Shown here: one piece after another, positions 8,640-17,085 of the stretch
Position numbering within the stretch: position 1 is the first letter of the stretch
Layout of the letters: each line of letters starts with the position of its first letter
NCBI GenBank assembly: GCA_903862415.1
Contig: CAIOYD010000057.1
Span: 62,001-126,000, forward strand
Reading direction: 5' to 3'
DNA from: an uncultured Oxalobacteraceae bacterium
GTDB lineage: Bacteria; Pseudomonadota; Gammaproteobacteria; Burkholderiales; Burkholderiaceae_D
Length of the DNA: 64,000 bases
Program-made: the position numbers and the translations under genes
Notes under the pieces: generated by a model
What the model was told of the DNA's origin: nothing
What the model saw: the letters and a program-made list of their open reading frames with translations, nothing else
Databases searched by the model: none

Positions 8640-9481
8640 CAGAGTTCATCCACCATTTCACCAGCATGTTTGCGAAATAAAACCATGGCTGTCAGGCACA
8701 GCAGCACGGTCAGCAGTGTAACCGGCCACAGGCTGCGCCAGTTGGGTATGGCGCCACTGACAAACACACCCTGGTAGGCAATGATGAGCGCAGCCATGGG
8801 ATTGAATTTGAACAGCGGCTGAAGTTCGGTTGGCAAAATGGTGATGGTGTAGACGATGGGCGTAAACCAGAACCAGAATTGCAGCACAATGCCAAACAGT
8901 TGACCAATATCGCGGAAAAACACATTCAGCACACCCAGAATAATCCCCAGTCCGGTGGAAAACAGCAGCTGTATCAGCAAGACCGGAATCAACGTCAGAA
9001 TCACCCAGCCGGGGAAATTACCCGAGATCAGCAAGAAACCGATAAAGATAGAGAAAATCACCGTAAAATTGAGCACCGCATTGAGCAGCGAAATAATCGG
9101 CAGGCACACGCGCGGAAAGCTTTGTTTTTTCAGCAGGTTGCCATTGTCGAGAAATACGTTTTGCAGCCGCGAGACGTTTTCGGTAAACAAACCCCAGGTC
9201 AACAGACCGGCGCACAGATAAATCCCGTAAGCAAACGGTCCGCTGGCATTCGGCAGGCTGGGATGCATGAGCTTGGTGAAAATCACCGTGTAGACAAAAA
9301 TCATCGCCAGCGGATTGAGCACCACCCAGAAAGCACCCAGCATGGAATTGCGGTAGCGCGCCTGAAATTCACGCTTCACGCTGCCGAGGATGAAGCCGCG
9401 ATAAGTCCATAACACCAGTAACAGGGTTTTCAGTTTGGATTGCCTGGCAGCGGGCGCCTGATCAGCAGTTGGATTGGTCAT
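8639..9481 (-). CDS. wzm: Wzm-like ABC-2 polysaccharide export permease
   Basis: A 280-aa ABC-2 permease with six predicted membrane segments. It has the typical N-terminal cytoplasmic helix FILGSVKREFQARYRNSMLG and the NPLAMIFVYTVIF segment of TagG/Wzm permeases. It lies directly upstream of wzt with a one-base stop/start overlap. Together they export the completed O-antigen or a similar glycan. The downstream acyltransferases and GDP-rhamnose genes fit an ABC-dependent, Wzy-independent polymer. Confidence 0.93.
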   Translation of the reverse strand: MTNPTADQAPAARQSKLKTLLLVLWTYRGFILGSVKREFQARYRNSMLGAFWVVLNPLAMIFVYTVIFTKLMHPSLPNASGPFAYGIYLCAGLLTWGLFTENVSRLQNVFLDNGNLLKKQSFPRVCLPIISLLNAVLNFTVIFSIFIGFLLISGNFPGWVILTLIPVLLIQLLFSTGLGIILGVLNVFFRDIGQLFGIVLQFWFWFTPIVYTITILPTELQPLFKFNPMAALIIAYQGVFVSGAIPNWRSLWPVTLLTVLLCLTAMVLFRKHAGEMVDEL

Positions 9482-9499
9482 GTCGGATAAATTTGTGCG

Positions 9500-10648
9500 T
9501 CAAGATAAGGTTGGAAGGTTGGCGCGCATTTTCTGGATGATATGGCGACCAACATTAACTCCCGGAATTTCAATCCAATGATAAGTCAGGGTTGAAATCA
9601 ACAGAACGACGGGGGTCGTAATTAACATGCAGAGAAAGTAAAACCACAAGCTGTCGGATTTAAGGTAATGGAATACAACCACATCCGCTTTCATCATGAT
9701 GAAAAAAATCGGCACTTGTACCAGATAGATACTGAAACTGCGTTCCCCAAGATACTGCATCAATGGATTGCGCAGTAACCACGATGGTGATATAGCCTGT
9801 GAAAGACAGAGCAATCCATAGATAAGAAAGAACACCAGCAGTGCAGGCCGACCCGGGGAATCAAAATTGGCCAGCAGAGGGGAGGAAATAAACCCAATAA
9901 ATAAAATCACCGAGCAAAGTAGTGCGATGAGTGAAATTTTTTGGTTGTGCTGATATTTTTGGACAAGCGAGAATGCCAGTAAGCCGATACAGAATGCACC
10001 GATATTGGTGATCAGGGCGAAGGTGGCGTAAGAAGGCCATATCCAGGCTCCCGGATCGGATTCCAGCATGCCCCGATGCGAGGCCCAGGAAATCAGCATG
10101 CCCAGCAGGACTAATATAATTCTGCTGCGCAGTGACTGACAGGTGAACAGCATCAGCGGCAGAATGACATAAAACAGCATTTCCACCCCGATAGTCCAGC
10201 CGCTATACACAATTCCGGCGGCCAGTTTGGGCATCAGGTTGAAAATAAAGGTCAGGTTGAGAATATTTTCAGTCAGGCTGTGGGTTTCTGTCCCCAGTGG
10301 GCCGCCCCACAGTTGCTGAAACACCAGCATAACGTAATACAGTGGTGCAATCCTGAAAAAACGTTTGACCGCATATTCTCTGATTCCCTGCTTCGTCAGT
10401 TGGGTTGAATTGGCCAGGCTGAAGGCGCTGACGATAAAAAACAGGTTAACACCGGTGACACCGATCGTGTTGAATAATTTGTGGCTCTCTGAGAGTGGTA
10501 ATGCGGTAGAGAGACGAATAAATTCGGCCATATGGCAAAATAAAATCATTAACGCGGCGACCGCGCGCAATCCGTGCAGGCCAGGCAGTTTAATGTTGCT
10601 GGCAACCAAATTTCCATCAAAAAAAAGTTTTTTAAATCGTAATTTCAT
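9500..10648 (-). CDS. Acyltransferase family 3 membrane protein
   Basis: 382 aa and multi-spanning. N-terminal LPGLHGLRAVAALMILFCHMAEF gives the conserved R...H pair, followed by GVTGVNLFFIVSAFSLA and the basic segment YAVKRFFRIAPLYYV. These are the marks of acyltransferase_3 O-acyltransferases acting on lipid-linked or exported sugars at the inner membrane. Its start overlaps the end of the upstream acyltransferase by 17 bp, so the pair is co-transcribed with wzm and wzt. It is more divergent from the 394-aa neighbour than that one is from the copy at 15891. Its substrate is unknown. Confidence 0.88.
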   Translation of the reverse strand: MKLRFKKLFFDGNLVASNIKLPGLHGLRAVAALMILFCHMAEFIRLSTALPLSESHKLFNTIGVTGVNLFFIVSAFSLANSTQLTKQGIREYAVKRFFRIAPLYYVMLVFQQLWGGPLGTETHSLTENILNLTFIFNLMPKLAAGIVYSGWTIGVEMLFYVILPLMLFTCQSLRSRIILVLLGMLISWASHRGMLESDPGAWIWPSYATFALITNIGAFCIGLLAFSLVQKYQHNQKISLIALLCSVILFIGFISSPLLANFDSPGRPALLVFFLIYGLLCLSQAISPSWLLRNPLMQYLGERSFSIYLVQVPIFFIMMKADVVVFHYLKSDSLWFYFLCMLITTPVVLLISTLTYHWIEIPGVNVGRHIIQKMRANLPTLS

Positions 10649-11816
10649 GGCGAGACTTTATGCGTTCAGCCCATTTTTTTCCCATGGAGCGAAAAGGGAT
10701 TTCAATAAAGCGGTAATTTAATTCGGCAAAAATTAACAGCAAACAGAATGCTGTCAGCCCCATGCGGGTGTTGTAGGTATGATCAAAAATTGTACCCTGT
10801 GGTGCAATCCGGCACCAAATTTCGCGACTGGCAAAATAGGCGGGAATGTGTGTCAGATACAGTGCATATGAACGACTGCCGAGCCAAAGAAAAATTCTTT
10901 TCAGTGGAATATCTGGCATCAGATAATCTTTGTCGTAGGAAGCTAACCACACCAAGGTAGCTGAGATGAGGGCAACCGAACCGATCCAGAAACGCCATTC
11001 CTGAAAACGATAAGATCCGATTGTCCCCAGCAGGCACATCAGCGTTGGCAAAATAATCCATTGCAGCCAACGGCGGTTTTTGAAAAACACCGGTTCTAGT
11101 TGACTATAGCTTGCATGCGTGGCCCACATGGACAGCAGCACTCCAAGAATGATGGCGTCGGAGCGAAATTGCATGAAATAGATATTAATATGGCGATTGC
11201 TGACAAGCTGGAATAGCAGCGGAATCAGCAGGGCATAAGGGAGCCAGCGGCGAAATAAAAGAATAAACAGTGGCAGTAATAAATAAAACTGCTCTTCCAG
11301 AGACAGGCTCCAGTAGGGGAAACTGGCTCCGTAGGGCGTATGACCAAAGGTATGAATTAAGCGGTAATTGGCATAATTGAATATTCCCGCCATGGTGGCT
11401 GCCAAGTTGTCTGAGAGTTGCCCAAATGCCCCGGATTGATTGAAAAACAGATTGGCCAGTAAAATCAGTCCCAGCCATAACCATGCCGAAGGCCACAGGC
11501 GGGTCGCACGACGGAGCCAGAAGCCCATCAGGGCCGGAAATCGGGCCGCATCAGGGTGGTTTAATTTGGGGACCAGATCACGCGCAATCACAAAGCCGGA
11601 AATGGCAAAAAATAAATCGACACCGGTCCAACCGCCAAAATACTGGTAGGCATAATCCAGCCAGGGACCGGGTTGGCCGAATAAATTGAAGCGGGTGTGT
11701 TCAAACAGCACAAACAAAATGGCTATTCCACGTAGCAGTTCAATATCAGCAATTCGTCGATTCATGCGTTTCAAAGGTATTGGCAGGCCAGCAGGCAAAG
11801 TCGTTGTTGTATGCAT
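10632..11816 (-). CDS. Acyltransferase family 3 membrane protein
   Basis: 394 aa with about ten membrane segments. It contains IADIELLRGIAILFVLFEHTRF, GGWTGVDLFFAISGFVIARD, FWLRRATRLWPSAWLW and YWSLSLEEQFYLLLPL. The last three blocks are nearly the same in the broken gene at 15891-17035, so the two are paralogs from duplication inside the locus. It is the first gene of the unit acyltransferase, acyltransferase, wzm, wzt, behind a good sigma-70 promoter match at 11870-11897. The family adds acetyl or longer acyl groups to surface glycans. An internal ATG at codon 18 (11765) is an alternative start closer to the family norm. Confidence 0.88.
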   Translation of the reverse strand: MHTTTTLPAGLPIPLKRMNRRIADIELLRGIAILFVLFEHTRFNLFGQPGPWLDYAYQYFGGWTGVDLFFAISGFVIARDLVPKLNHPDAARFPALMGFWLRRATRLWPSAWLWLGLILLANLFFNQSGAFGQLSDNLAATMAGIFNYANYRLIHTFGHTPYGASFPYWSLSLEEQFYLLLPLFILLFRRWLPYALLIPLLFQLVSNRHINIYFMQFRSDAIILGVLLSMWATHASYSQLEPVFFKNRRWLQWIILPTLMCLLGTIGSYRFQEWRFWIGSVALISATLVWLASYDKDYLMPDIPLKRIFLWLGSRSYALYLTHIPAYFASREIWCRIAPQGTIFDHTYNTRMGLTAFCLLLIFAELNYRFIEIPFRSMGKKWAERIKSRHEITI

Positions 11817-11869
11817 TCATTGCTGCCATAAAACACACGCCAGCGTTGTATGGAATGACAGAATCCGCT

Positions 11870-11897
11870 AGTATACTTTTCCAGCAAGAAATATCAA
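11870..11897 (-). promoter_or_regulatory. Sigma-70 type promoter for the acyltransferase-wzm-wzt unit
   Basis: On the - strand TTGATA (11897-11892) and TATACT (11875-11870) are separated by 16 bp, each one mismatch from consensus. The predicted start of transcription is near 11863, about 47 bp before the ATG at 11816. Confidence 0.6.
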
Positions 11898-11933
11898 AGA
11901 TGTAATGTGGATTTCCCTCATTTTTCGCATAAA

Positions 11934-11962
11934 TTGACAACAATTTACTTAAATTCCATCTA
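11934..11962 (+). promoter_or_regulatory. Possible promoter for the glycosyltransferase operon at 11991
   Basis: A perfect -35 TTGACA lies at 11934-11939, but the hexamer 17 bp downstream (CATCTA) is a poor -10. Placed correctly for the + strand operon. Uncertain. Confidence 0.3.
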
Positions 11963-11990
11963 CACAACACCATACTGAATTGCGAATTGC

Positions 11991-13721
11991 ATGAATTTCA
12001 TCCTGTTTTCCGACGTAGGCTCATCGACTATTAATCAACGGCTGGGTTTGCCGGAATATAGCTATTACTTTGTGCTGAAATCGTTTCGTCTGGCACTGCA
12101 GGAACTTGGCACTGTCACTGTGGTGCAGCATCCGGAAACCGAAGTCGATCCCCTGTATGAGCAGGCACGCGCACGGGGTGAAGAATGTGTGTTTCTGTCC
12201 TTTTCACCACCTTATAAAACCCTCATCGACCTGGCCTGCCCGACCATTGCCGTGTTCGCCTGGGAGTACAGCAATATTCCTAATGAAGTTTGGGATGAAG
12301 ACAGTCGCCACGACTGGCGCAATGTGTTTGCCTGTCATGGCCGATCGATCACGCTCTCTGGCTATACCGTGAAGACCGTGCATGATGCCATGGGCGCCGA
12401 TTTTCCGGTCTTGGGTGTGCCTACGCCGATCTGGGAACAGTTTGCTCCGGCGCGAGCCCGTTTGGGCCAGCTGACGCCGATCATTCAGGCTGTGCTGACT
12501 TTTCGTGGCACTGTGTTTGACAGCCACCTGTTGTCGTTGTCACCCGATTTGCCTTTGGTTCCGCAGCCTGAGCCGGTTCCAGAAGTGCTGTTGGTGTCAG
12601 AACCAGAACCAGAGCCGGAGCCGGAACCAGTTGTGCTCGCAGAAAAATTGCCTTTTGATGAGCCAGCAGCAGTGGTGATGGTGGCACCAGTTGCGCCAGC
12701 GCCGCCGGTAAAGAATTTCCGTTTCCGTTTGGGTACTTCCAAACGCCTGTTTCTTGACTGGTACCGTGAAGTCATACGTGATCTGTTACCTTTATGGCTG
12801 GCACAATTGCTGGCCGCGACCGTGCGTGCTGCTTACTCACCCATGAGGTTGCTGCTTAAGCGCAAGCCGTCGATCGTAGCTGAAGTCGTTGTGCCGCAGA
12901 GCGACTTCGTGCCTGAACCTTTCCCGGAACCAGAGCCCGAACCGGAACCGGAACCGGAACCGGAACCCATACCAGAACCACCGCCAGTGGTGATCCTGCA
13001 GGAACCGGAAGTCACGGTCGAATTGCAGGGCGTGGTGTATACCGCGGTGCTGAGTCCGAAAGATGGCCGCAAAAACTGGACCGATATGGTTACTGCGTTT
13101 TGCTGGACCTTCAAAGAGGTCGAAGATGTCACGCTGGTGCTGAAAATGAATGAGCGTGACGTCAATGTCTATAAAGACAGACTCTTAACGTTGCTGGCGC
13201 AACTCTCACCCTTCCGATGCCGGGTGGTGGTGGTGCATGCTTTTCTGGATGATGCCACCTATGAGCAATTGATCGCGGCCACGTCGTTTTATGTCAACAC
13301 GTCACTGTGCGAAGGTCTGTGCATTCCATTGCTGGAATTTATGGCCTGCGGCAAACCGGTGATTGCACCGGATCACACTGCCATGGCCGATTACATCGAT
13401 CCTTCCGTCGGCTTTGTGATCAAGTCGGCGCTGGAACACAATGTCTGGCCGCACGATCCGCGCGATTTGTTCCGCACCCTGCGCTACCGGCTGGAATGGC
13501 CTTCCATTTGTGCGGCCTATCGCGCCAGTTATCAACTGGCCAAACAGCCGCCGGAACACTATGGGCAGCTTAGTGAACGGGTACTCAATAAAATTGCTTC
13601 CTATGCTTCCATCGCTGTGGTGCGGGATCAGTTGCGTGACTTTTTTGAACAAACCAGACCAGCCGTGACCTCAGAGAACGCATCTGCCCCTGCAAGCCCG
13701 CTGGAAACAGAGCCAACATGA
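11991..13721 (+). CDS. GT4-like glycosyltransferase with a Pro-Glu-rich, membrane-like insertion
   Basis: 576 aa, clearly paralogous to the 433-aa product of the next gene: both begin with a GLPEYSYYFVLK block, share FLSFSPP, DGRKNW and a C-terminal CxGKPVIAP-type segment. The E-x7-E region is CEGLCIPLLEFMACGKP. About 145 extra residues (about 190-340) are inserted here: a first PEPEP run (191-216), a basic hydrophobic stretch (about 240-296, with DLLPLWLAQLLAATVRAAY and LLKRK), then a second PE run (306-338). The insert could tether the enzyme to the membrane (inference). It is followed by an ATGA overlap with the next gene. Confidence 0.85.
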   Translation: MNFILFSDVGSSTINQRLGLPEYSYYFVLKSFRLALQELGTVTVVQHPETEVDPLYEQARARGEECVFLSFSPPYKTLIDLACPTIAVFAWEYSNIPNEVWDEDSRHDWRNVFACHGRSITLSGYTVKTVHDAMGADFPVLGVPTPIWEQFAPARARLGQLTPIIQAVLTFRGTVFDSHLLSLSPDLPLVPQPEPVPEVLLVSEPEPEPEPEPVVLAEKLPFDEPAAVVMVAPVAPAPPVKNFRFRLGTSKRLFLDWYREVIRDLLPLWLAQLLAATVRAAYSPMRLLLKRKPSIVAEVVVPQSDFVPEPFPEPEPEPEPEPEPEPIPEPPPVVILQEPEVTVELQGVVYTAVLSPKDGRKNWTDMVTAFCWTFKEVEDVTLVLKMNERDVNVYKDRLLTLLAQLSPFRCRVVVVHAFLDDATYEQLIAATSFYVNTSLCEGLCIPLLEFMACGKPVIAPDHTAMADYIDPSVGFVIKSALEHNVWPHDPRDLFRTLRYRLEWPSICAAYRASYQLAKQPPEHYGQLSERVLNKIASYASIAVVRDQLRDFFEQTRPAVTSENASAPASPLETEPT

Positions 13722-15019
13722 TCATCATTATTTATTCAGATACCAATGCCGGTTCGATAGAAAAAAATCTCGGACTGCCGGAATACAGTTATTACTTTGT
13801 GTTGAAAGAATTTCGTCCGGTGCTGGAACAACTCGGCATCGTCGTCACTGTGACCGATCCGGTGCGTGAAGTCGATGCAATTTATCGCAATGCCCAAGCC
13901 CACGGTCAGCCATGTGTGTTCCTGTCCTTTTCGCCACCACACAAAACCGCGGTGGAATTTGCCTGCCCAACCATTCCGGTCTTTGCCTGGGAATTCAATA
14001 CTATTCCGAACGAAGTCTGGGATGACAATCCACGCAATGACTGGCGTACGGTGTTTGCCCGCACTGGCAGTGCTATCACCCATTCGCAATTTACGGTCGC
14101 TGCGGTCAAAGCGGCGATGTCGGACAGTTATCCGATTATTTCGGCACCGGCACCGGTCTGGGACCGTTTTTCCGGGGTGCGTGCGCGTTCGCAAAAACGT
14201 ACTGCCGCCGACAGCGTGGAACTACTCATTGCCGGTACCGTCGTCGATACCTGGAACATGGATGTCAGCCTGTATGGCCCGACCTTACGGCATGTGCCCA
14301 AACCGGATCTGGTAAGGCCTGCCGCGCTGGCAAGTGCCGAACCCGTGAAGCTGACCCTGTCCGGTGTAGTGTACACCTCGGTGTTTAATCCCTACGATGG
14401 CCGCAAAAACTGGTTTGACATGATAGGCGCCTTCTGCTGGGCGTTCCGCGATCAGGCCGACGCGGTGCTGGTGTTAAAGCTGACGCATCACGACATCAAA
14501 TGGGCGCTGGATTCGCTGCTGGAAGATTTGTGCAAACTGCAGCCCTATCAATGCCGGGTGGTGTTGATCCACGGTTATCTGGCCGATGCCGATTATGAAA
14601 AACTCGTCGCTGTCACCAGTTATGTTGTCAATAGCTCCCACGGCGAAGGCCAGTGTTTGCCACTGATGGAATTCATGTCCTGTGGCAAACCAGCAGTCGC
14701 CCCGGTGAATACCGCCATGGCCGATTATATCGACAGCGACAATGCGTTTATCGTGCACTCAACCGAAGAGCCGAGCAACTGGCAGCACGATCCGCGTCAG
14801 GCCATGCGCACACTGCGTTATCGCATTGACTGGGAAAGCCTGCGCGATGCCTATGTCACCAGCTATGAGGTCTTTAAACATCAGCCGCAACGTTACGAAG
14901 CAATGTCTGAACATGCCGTGTCCAGTTTGCAGCAGCATTGTTCGCAGGCAGTGATCGCGGCACGGTTGTCTGAATTTATTCAGGCACGCCTGACGGCAAC
15001 GACTGAAAGTCGCGCATGA
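13718..15019 (+). CDS. GT4-like glycosyltransferase
   Basis: 433 aa. It has the same N-terminal GLPEYSYYFVLK and FLSFSPPHKT blocks as the upstream gene and a GT-B C-terminal half with HGEGQCLPLMEFMSCGKPAV, the nucleotide-sugar binding E-x7-E motif of GT4 enzymes. It lacks the Pro-Glu insertion of its neighbour. It overlaps the upstream stop by four bases (ATGA) and the downstream methyltransferase start likewise, so translation is coupled along 11991-17035. It probably adds a sugar to the exported polymer in the cytoplasm; donor and acceptor are unknown. Confidence 0.87.
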   Translation: MIIIIYSDTNAGSIEKNLGLPEYSYYFVLKEFRPVLEQLGIVVTVTDPVREVDAIYRNAQAHGQPCVFLSFSPPHKTAVEFACPTIPVFAWEFNTIPNEVWDDNPRNDWRTVFARTGSAITHSQFTVAAVKAAMSDSYPIISAPAPVWDRFSGVRARSQKRTAADSVELLIAGTVVDTWNMDVSLYGPTLRHVPKPDLVRPAALASAEPVKLTLSGVVYTSVFNPYDGRKNWFDMIGAFCWAFRDQADAVLVLKLTHHDIKWALDSLLEDLCKLQPYQCRVVLIHGYLADADYEKLVAVTSYVVNSSHGEGQCLPLMEFMSCGKPAVAPVNTAMADYIDSDNAFIVHSTEEPSNWQHDPRQAMRTLRYRIDWESLRDAYVTSYEVFKHQPQRYEAMSEHAVSSLQQHCSQAVIAARLSEFIQARLTATTESRA

Positions 15020-15894
15020 ATCGCTTACTGACTTGGTGGCAAGGTCTGTTCCGACCCGCTGCCATACCAGATCGACTGGCACCACTGGTGTCGGAAGATG
15101 GTACGGTCAATTCACGCATTTGCGGCTTGCGCGATGCGGTACGCAGTGGCTGGTTTAATCAGGCCAGCGGCGAACTGGTGAGTGGTTTCGCGATCACGGC
15201 GGCGGATGTGGTACTCGATGTCGGCTGTGGCGCGGGTGCCGCGACGCTGTTTGCCGCACGCTGTGGAGCAGAAGTGATTTTTTCGGATATGGACGCGGAT
15301 AAAATCAACCAGCTGCATCAGCGCATTCGTGCCGAAACCAGAGTCAAAGCCACCCCACTGGTGGGCGACACCAATCCACTGCCATTGCCGGACGGTCATG
15401 CCAGTCGCGTGATCGCCATGGAAATGCTCGAGCACGTGGATGATCCGGCCCAGGTATTGGCTGAACTGGTGCGGGTAGCAAAACCGGGTGCGTTATTGTT
15501 GCTGACGGTGCCAGATGCTACCGGTGAATACATACAGCAGCAACTGGCGCCAGCGTCGCACTTTCAAAAGCCAAATCACATTCATATCTTTACCCGTGAG
15601 CAGTTTGCGTCCCTGGTCATCGATGCAGGTCTGGTGATAGAAAATCGTCAGTATTACAGTTTTTACTGGGCCATGTGGATGTGCCTGTACTGGGCCAGTT
15701 CGCCTGCAGGTGAGGGTGCCACGCTGGATCAGATCAGGGAACCCTATCCGCCGTTACTCAACGAATGGGCCAATACCTGGCATCAGTTGATGCAGATTCC
15801 GGAAGGCGATAAAGTCATCGAAAAATTAAATGACCTGATGCCAAAAAGTCAGATCATTATTGCGCGCAAACCCTGCCTGACTGACTATTCATGA
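15016..15894 (+). CDS. SAM-dependent methyltransferase, polysaccharide locus copy 2
   Basis: 292-aa class I methyltransferase. Motif I VVLDVGCGAGAATLFAARCG, then VIFSDMDADK and VIAMEMLEHVDDP. The C-terminal LMPKSQIIIARKP is shared with the 6490 gene, and the two align along their length, so they are paralogs. Copy 1 stands alone, whereas this copy is embedded in an operon with ATGA overlaps on both sides. The likely role is O-methylation of a polymer sugar or chain end (inference). Two related methyltransferases suggest two methylation positions or a duplicated capping function. Confidence 0.88.
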   Translation: MNRLLTWWQGLFRPAAIPDRLAPLVSEDGTVNSRICGLRDAVRSGWFNQASGELVSGFAITAADVVLDVGCGAGAATLFAARCGAEVIFSDMDADKINQLHQRIRAETRVKATPLVGDTNPLPLPDGHASRVIAMEMLEHVDDPAQVLAELVRVAKPGALLLLTVPDATGEYIQQQLAPASHFQKPNHIHIFTREQFASLVIDAGLVIENRQYYSFYWAMWMCLYWASSPAGEGATLDQIREPYPPLLNEWANTWHQLMQIPEGDKVIEKLNDLMPKSQIIIARKPCLTDYS

Positions 15895-17035
15895 CCCTCT
15901 CCGCGGATAAACTCACTTCATCCAAAATCACCGACATTGAAGTGTTGCGTGGCCTTGCTGTTTTCGGTGTGATCAGTTTCCACTATTTTAGTTTTTTGAT
16001 GGACCATTATCATTCTGGTCAAACAGGTTTGCTGCCCTACTGGGGTACCTGGACCGGAGTGGATTTGTTTTTTACCATTTCGGGTTATGTCATCGGCCGT
16101 TCTTTGCTGCCGCAAATGCAATCCTGCCGCACGTTTTCCGCTTTTTATCTGGAAGCCGGCGCGTTCTGGTTGCGGCGCATCTGGCGACTGCTGCCATCCT
16201 CCTGGCTTTGGCTGTTGCTGGCTTTAGTGCTGAGTGTATTTTGCAACCACAGCCAGATTTTTGGCAGCATCCAGTCCAATCTGTGGGCAACATTGGCGGG
16301 TTTGGGTAACTACGCCAATTTCCGGCTCAAATATCATTTCCTTGATTACGGTGTTTCGCGGGTTTACTGGAGTCTGTCACTCGAAGAACAGTTTTATTTG
16401 CTGTTTCCGCTGCTGGTCTTTGTCATGCGCCGCAATTTATATTTGTTGCTGATCGGTGTTTTTCTCTGGCGCGCCTGCTCTGTGCATGATTATGCTGCCC
16501 TGTTGTTTCGAACGGAAGGTATAGTACTCGGGGTGCTGTTGGCACTCTGGCAGTCGCATTCCTCCTGGCAGCGTTTGAGTCAGGCGCTGGCTAAAATTAC
16601 GCCGGTTAGCTGTCCTTGCTTGCGCTGCTATTGGTGGCCTTGCTTGGCGTGTTGGGCGGTAAATATTTTTATGATTTCAATTATCAGATCCCAGCTGTGG
16701 CGCTGACGAGTGCCTGTCTGGTGTTGATTGCGGCTCAAGATAAGAACAGTATTGTTCCGCTTGCCAGCATCCGAACTTTGCTGCTCTGGATGGGCAGTCG
16801 TTCGTATTCCCTGTACCTGATCCACTTTATCGCGCTGTATTTATCTTTCGAAATTTTTTACCGGCTGGGAATGCCATCAAATCAAACCGGCATTATTCTG
16901 CTTGGGGTGATGTTGCTGTTGGGCTTGACCGAAATGTCCTGTCAGTGGGTAGAAATCCCGCTGCGTAATTTCGGAGTGCAAAAGGTAAATGCATTTCGTG
17001 CACGTAAAATAATCGAAGCTGGTAGGGTGTATTAG
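15891..17035 (+). pseudogene. Acyltransferase family 3 gene interrupted by a frameshift
   Basis: The reading frame from 15891 encodes SKITDIEVLRGLAVFGVISF, WTGVDLFFTISGYVIGR and YWSLSLEEQFYLLFPL, then loses family character at about base 16605. The rest of the protein (LLLVALLGVLGG, LLLWMGSRSYSLYLIHFIALY) continues in another frame to 17035. One missing base near 16605-16612 explains it. Restored length would be about 381 aa, matching the 382- and 394-aa relatives. No slippery heptamer was noticed, so this is either a real loss of function or a sequencing error. The C-terminal GRVY and TAG stop come from REP6. Confidence 0.82.
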
Positions 17036-17053
17036 CCGCAGGCGTAATACACC
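17022..17053 (+). repeat. REP6 hairpin; supplies the acyltransferase stop codon
   Basis: Foot GTAG 17022-17025, stem GGTGTATTAGCC / GGCGTAATACACC around 17026-17053. TAG at 17033-17035 within the stem is the stop of the upstream reading frame. It lies between convergent genes. Confidence 0.92.
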
Positions 17054-17085
17054 ATGTAGAGGAATCATGGGTATTGGTATATTCA

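Noticed and set aside
12565-13005. PEP-CTERM sorting signal suggested by the PEP repeats
   Set aside because: The repeats are internal, with no C-terminal PEP motif, transmembrane helix and basic tail.
16616-17035. A separate small membrane protein
   Set aside because: It is the C-terminal half of the frameshifted acyltransferase, matching the ends of the 382- and 394-aa relatives.
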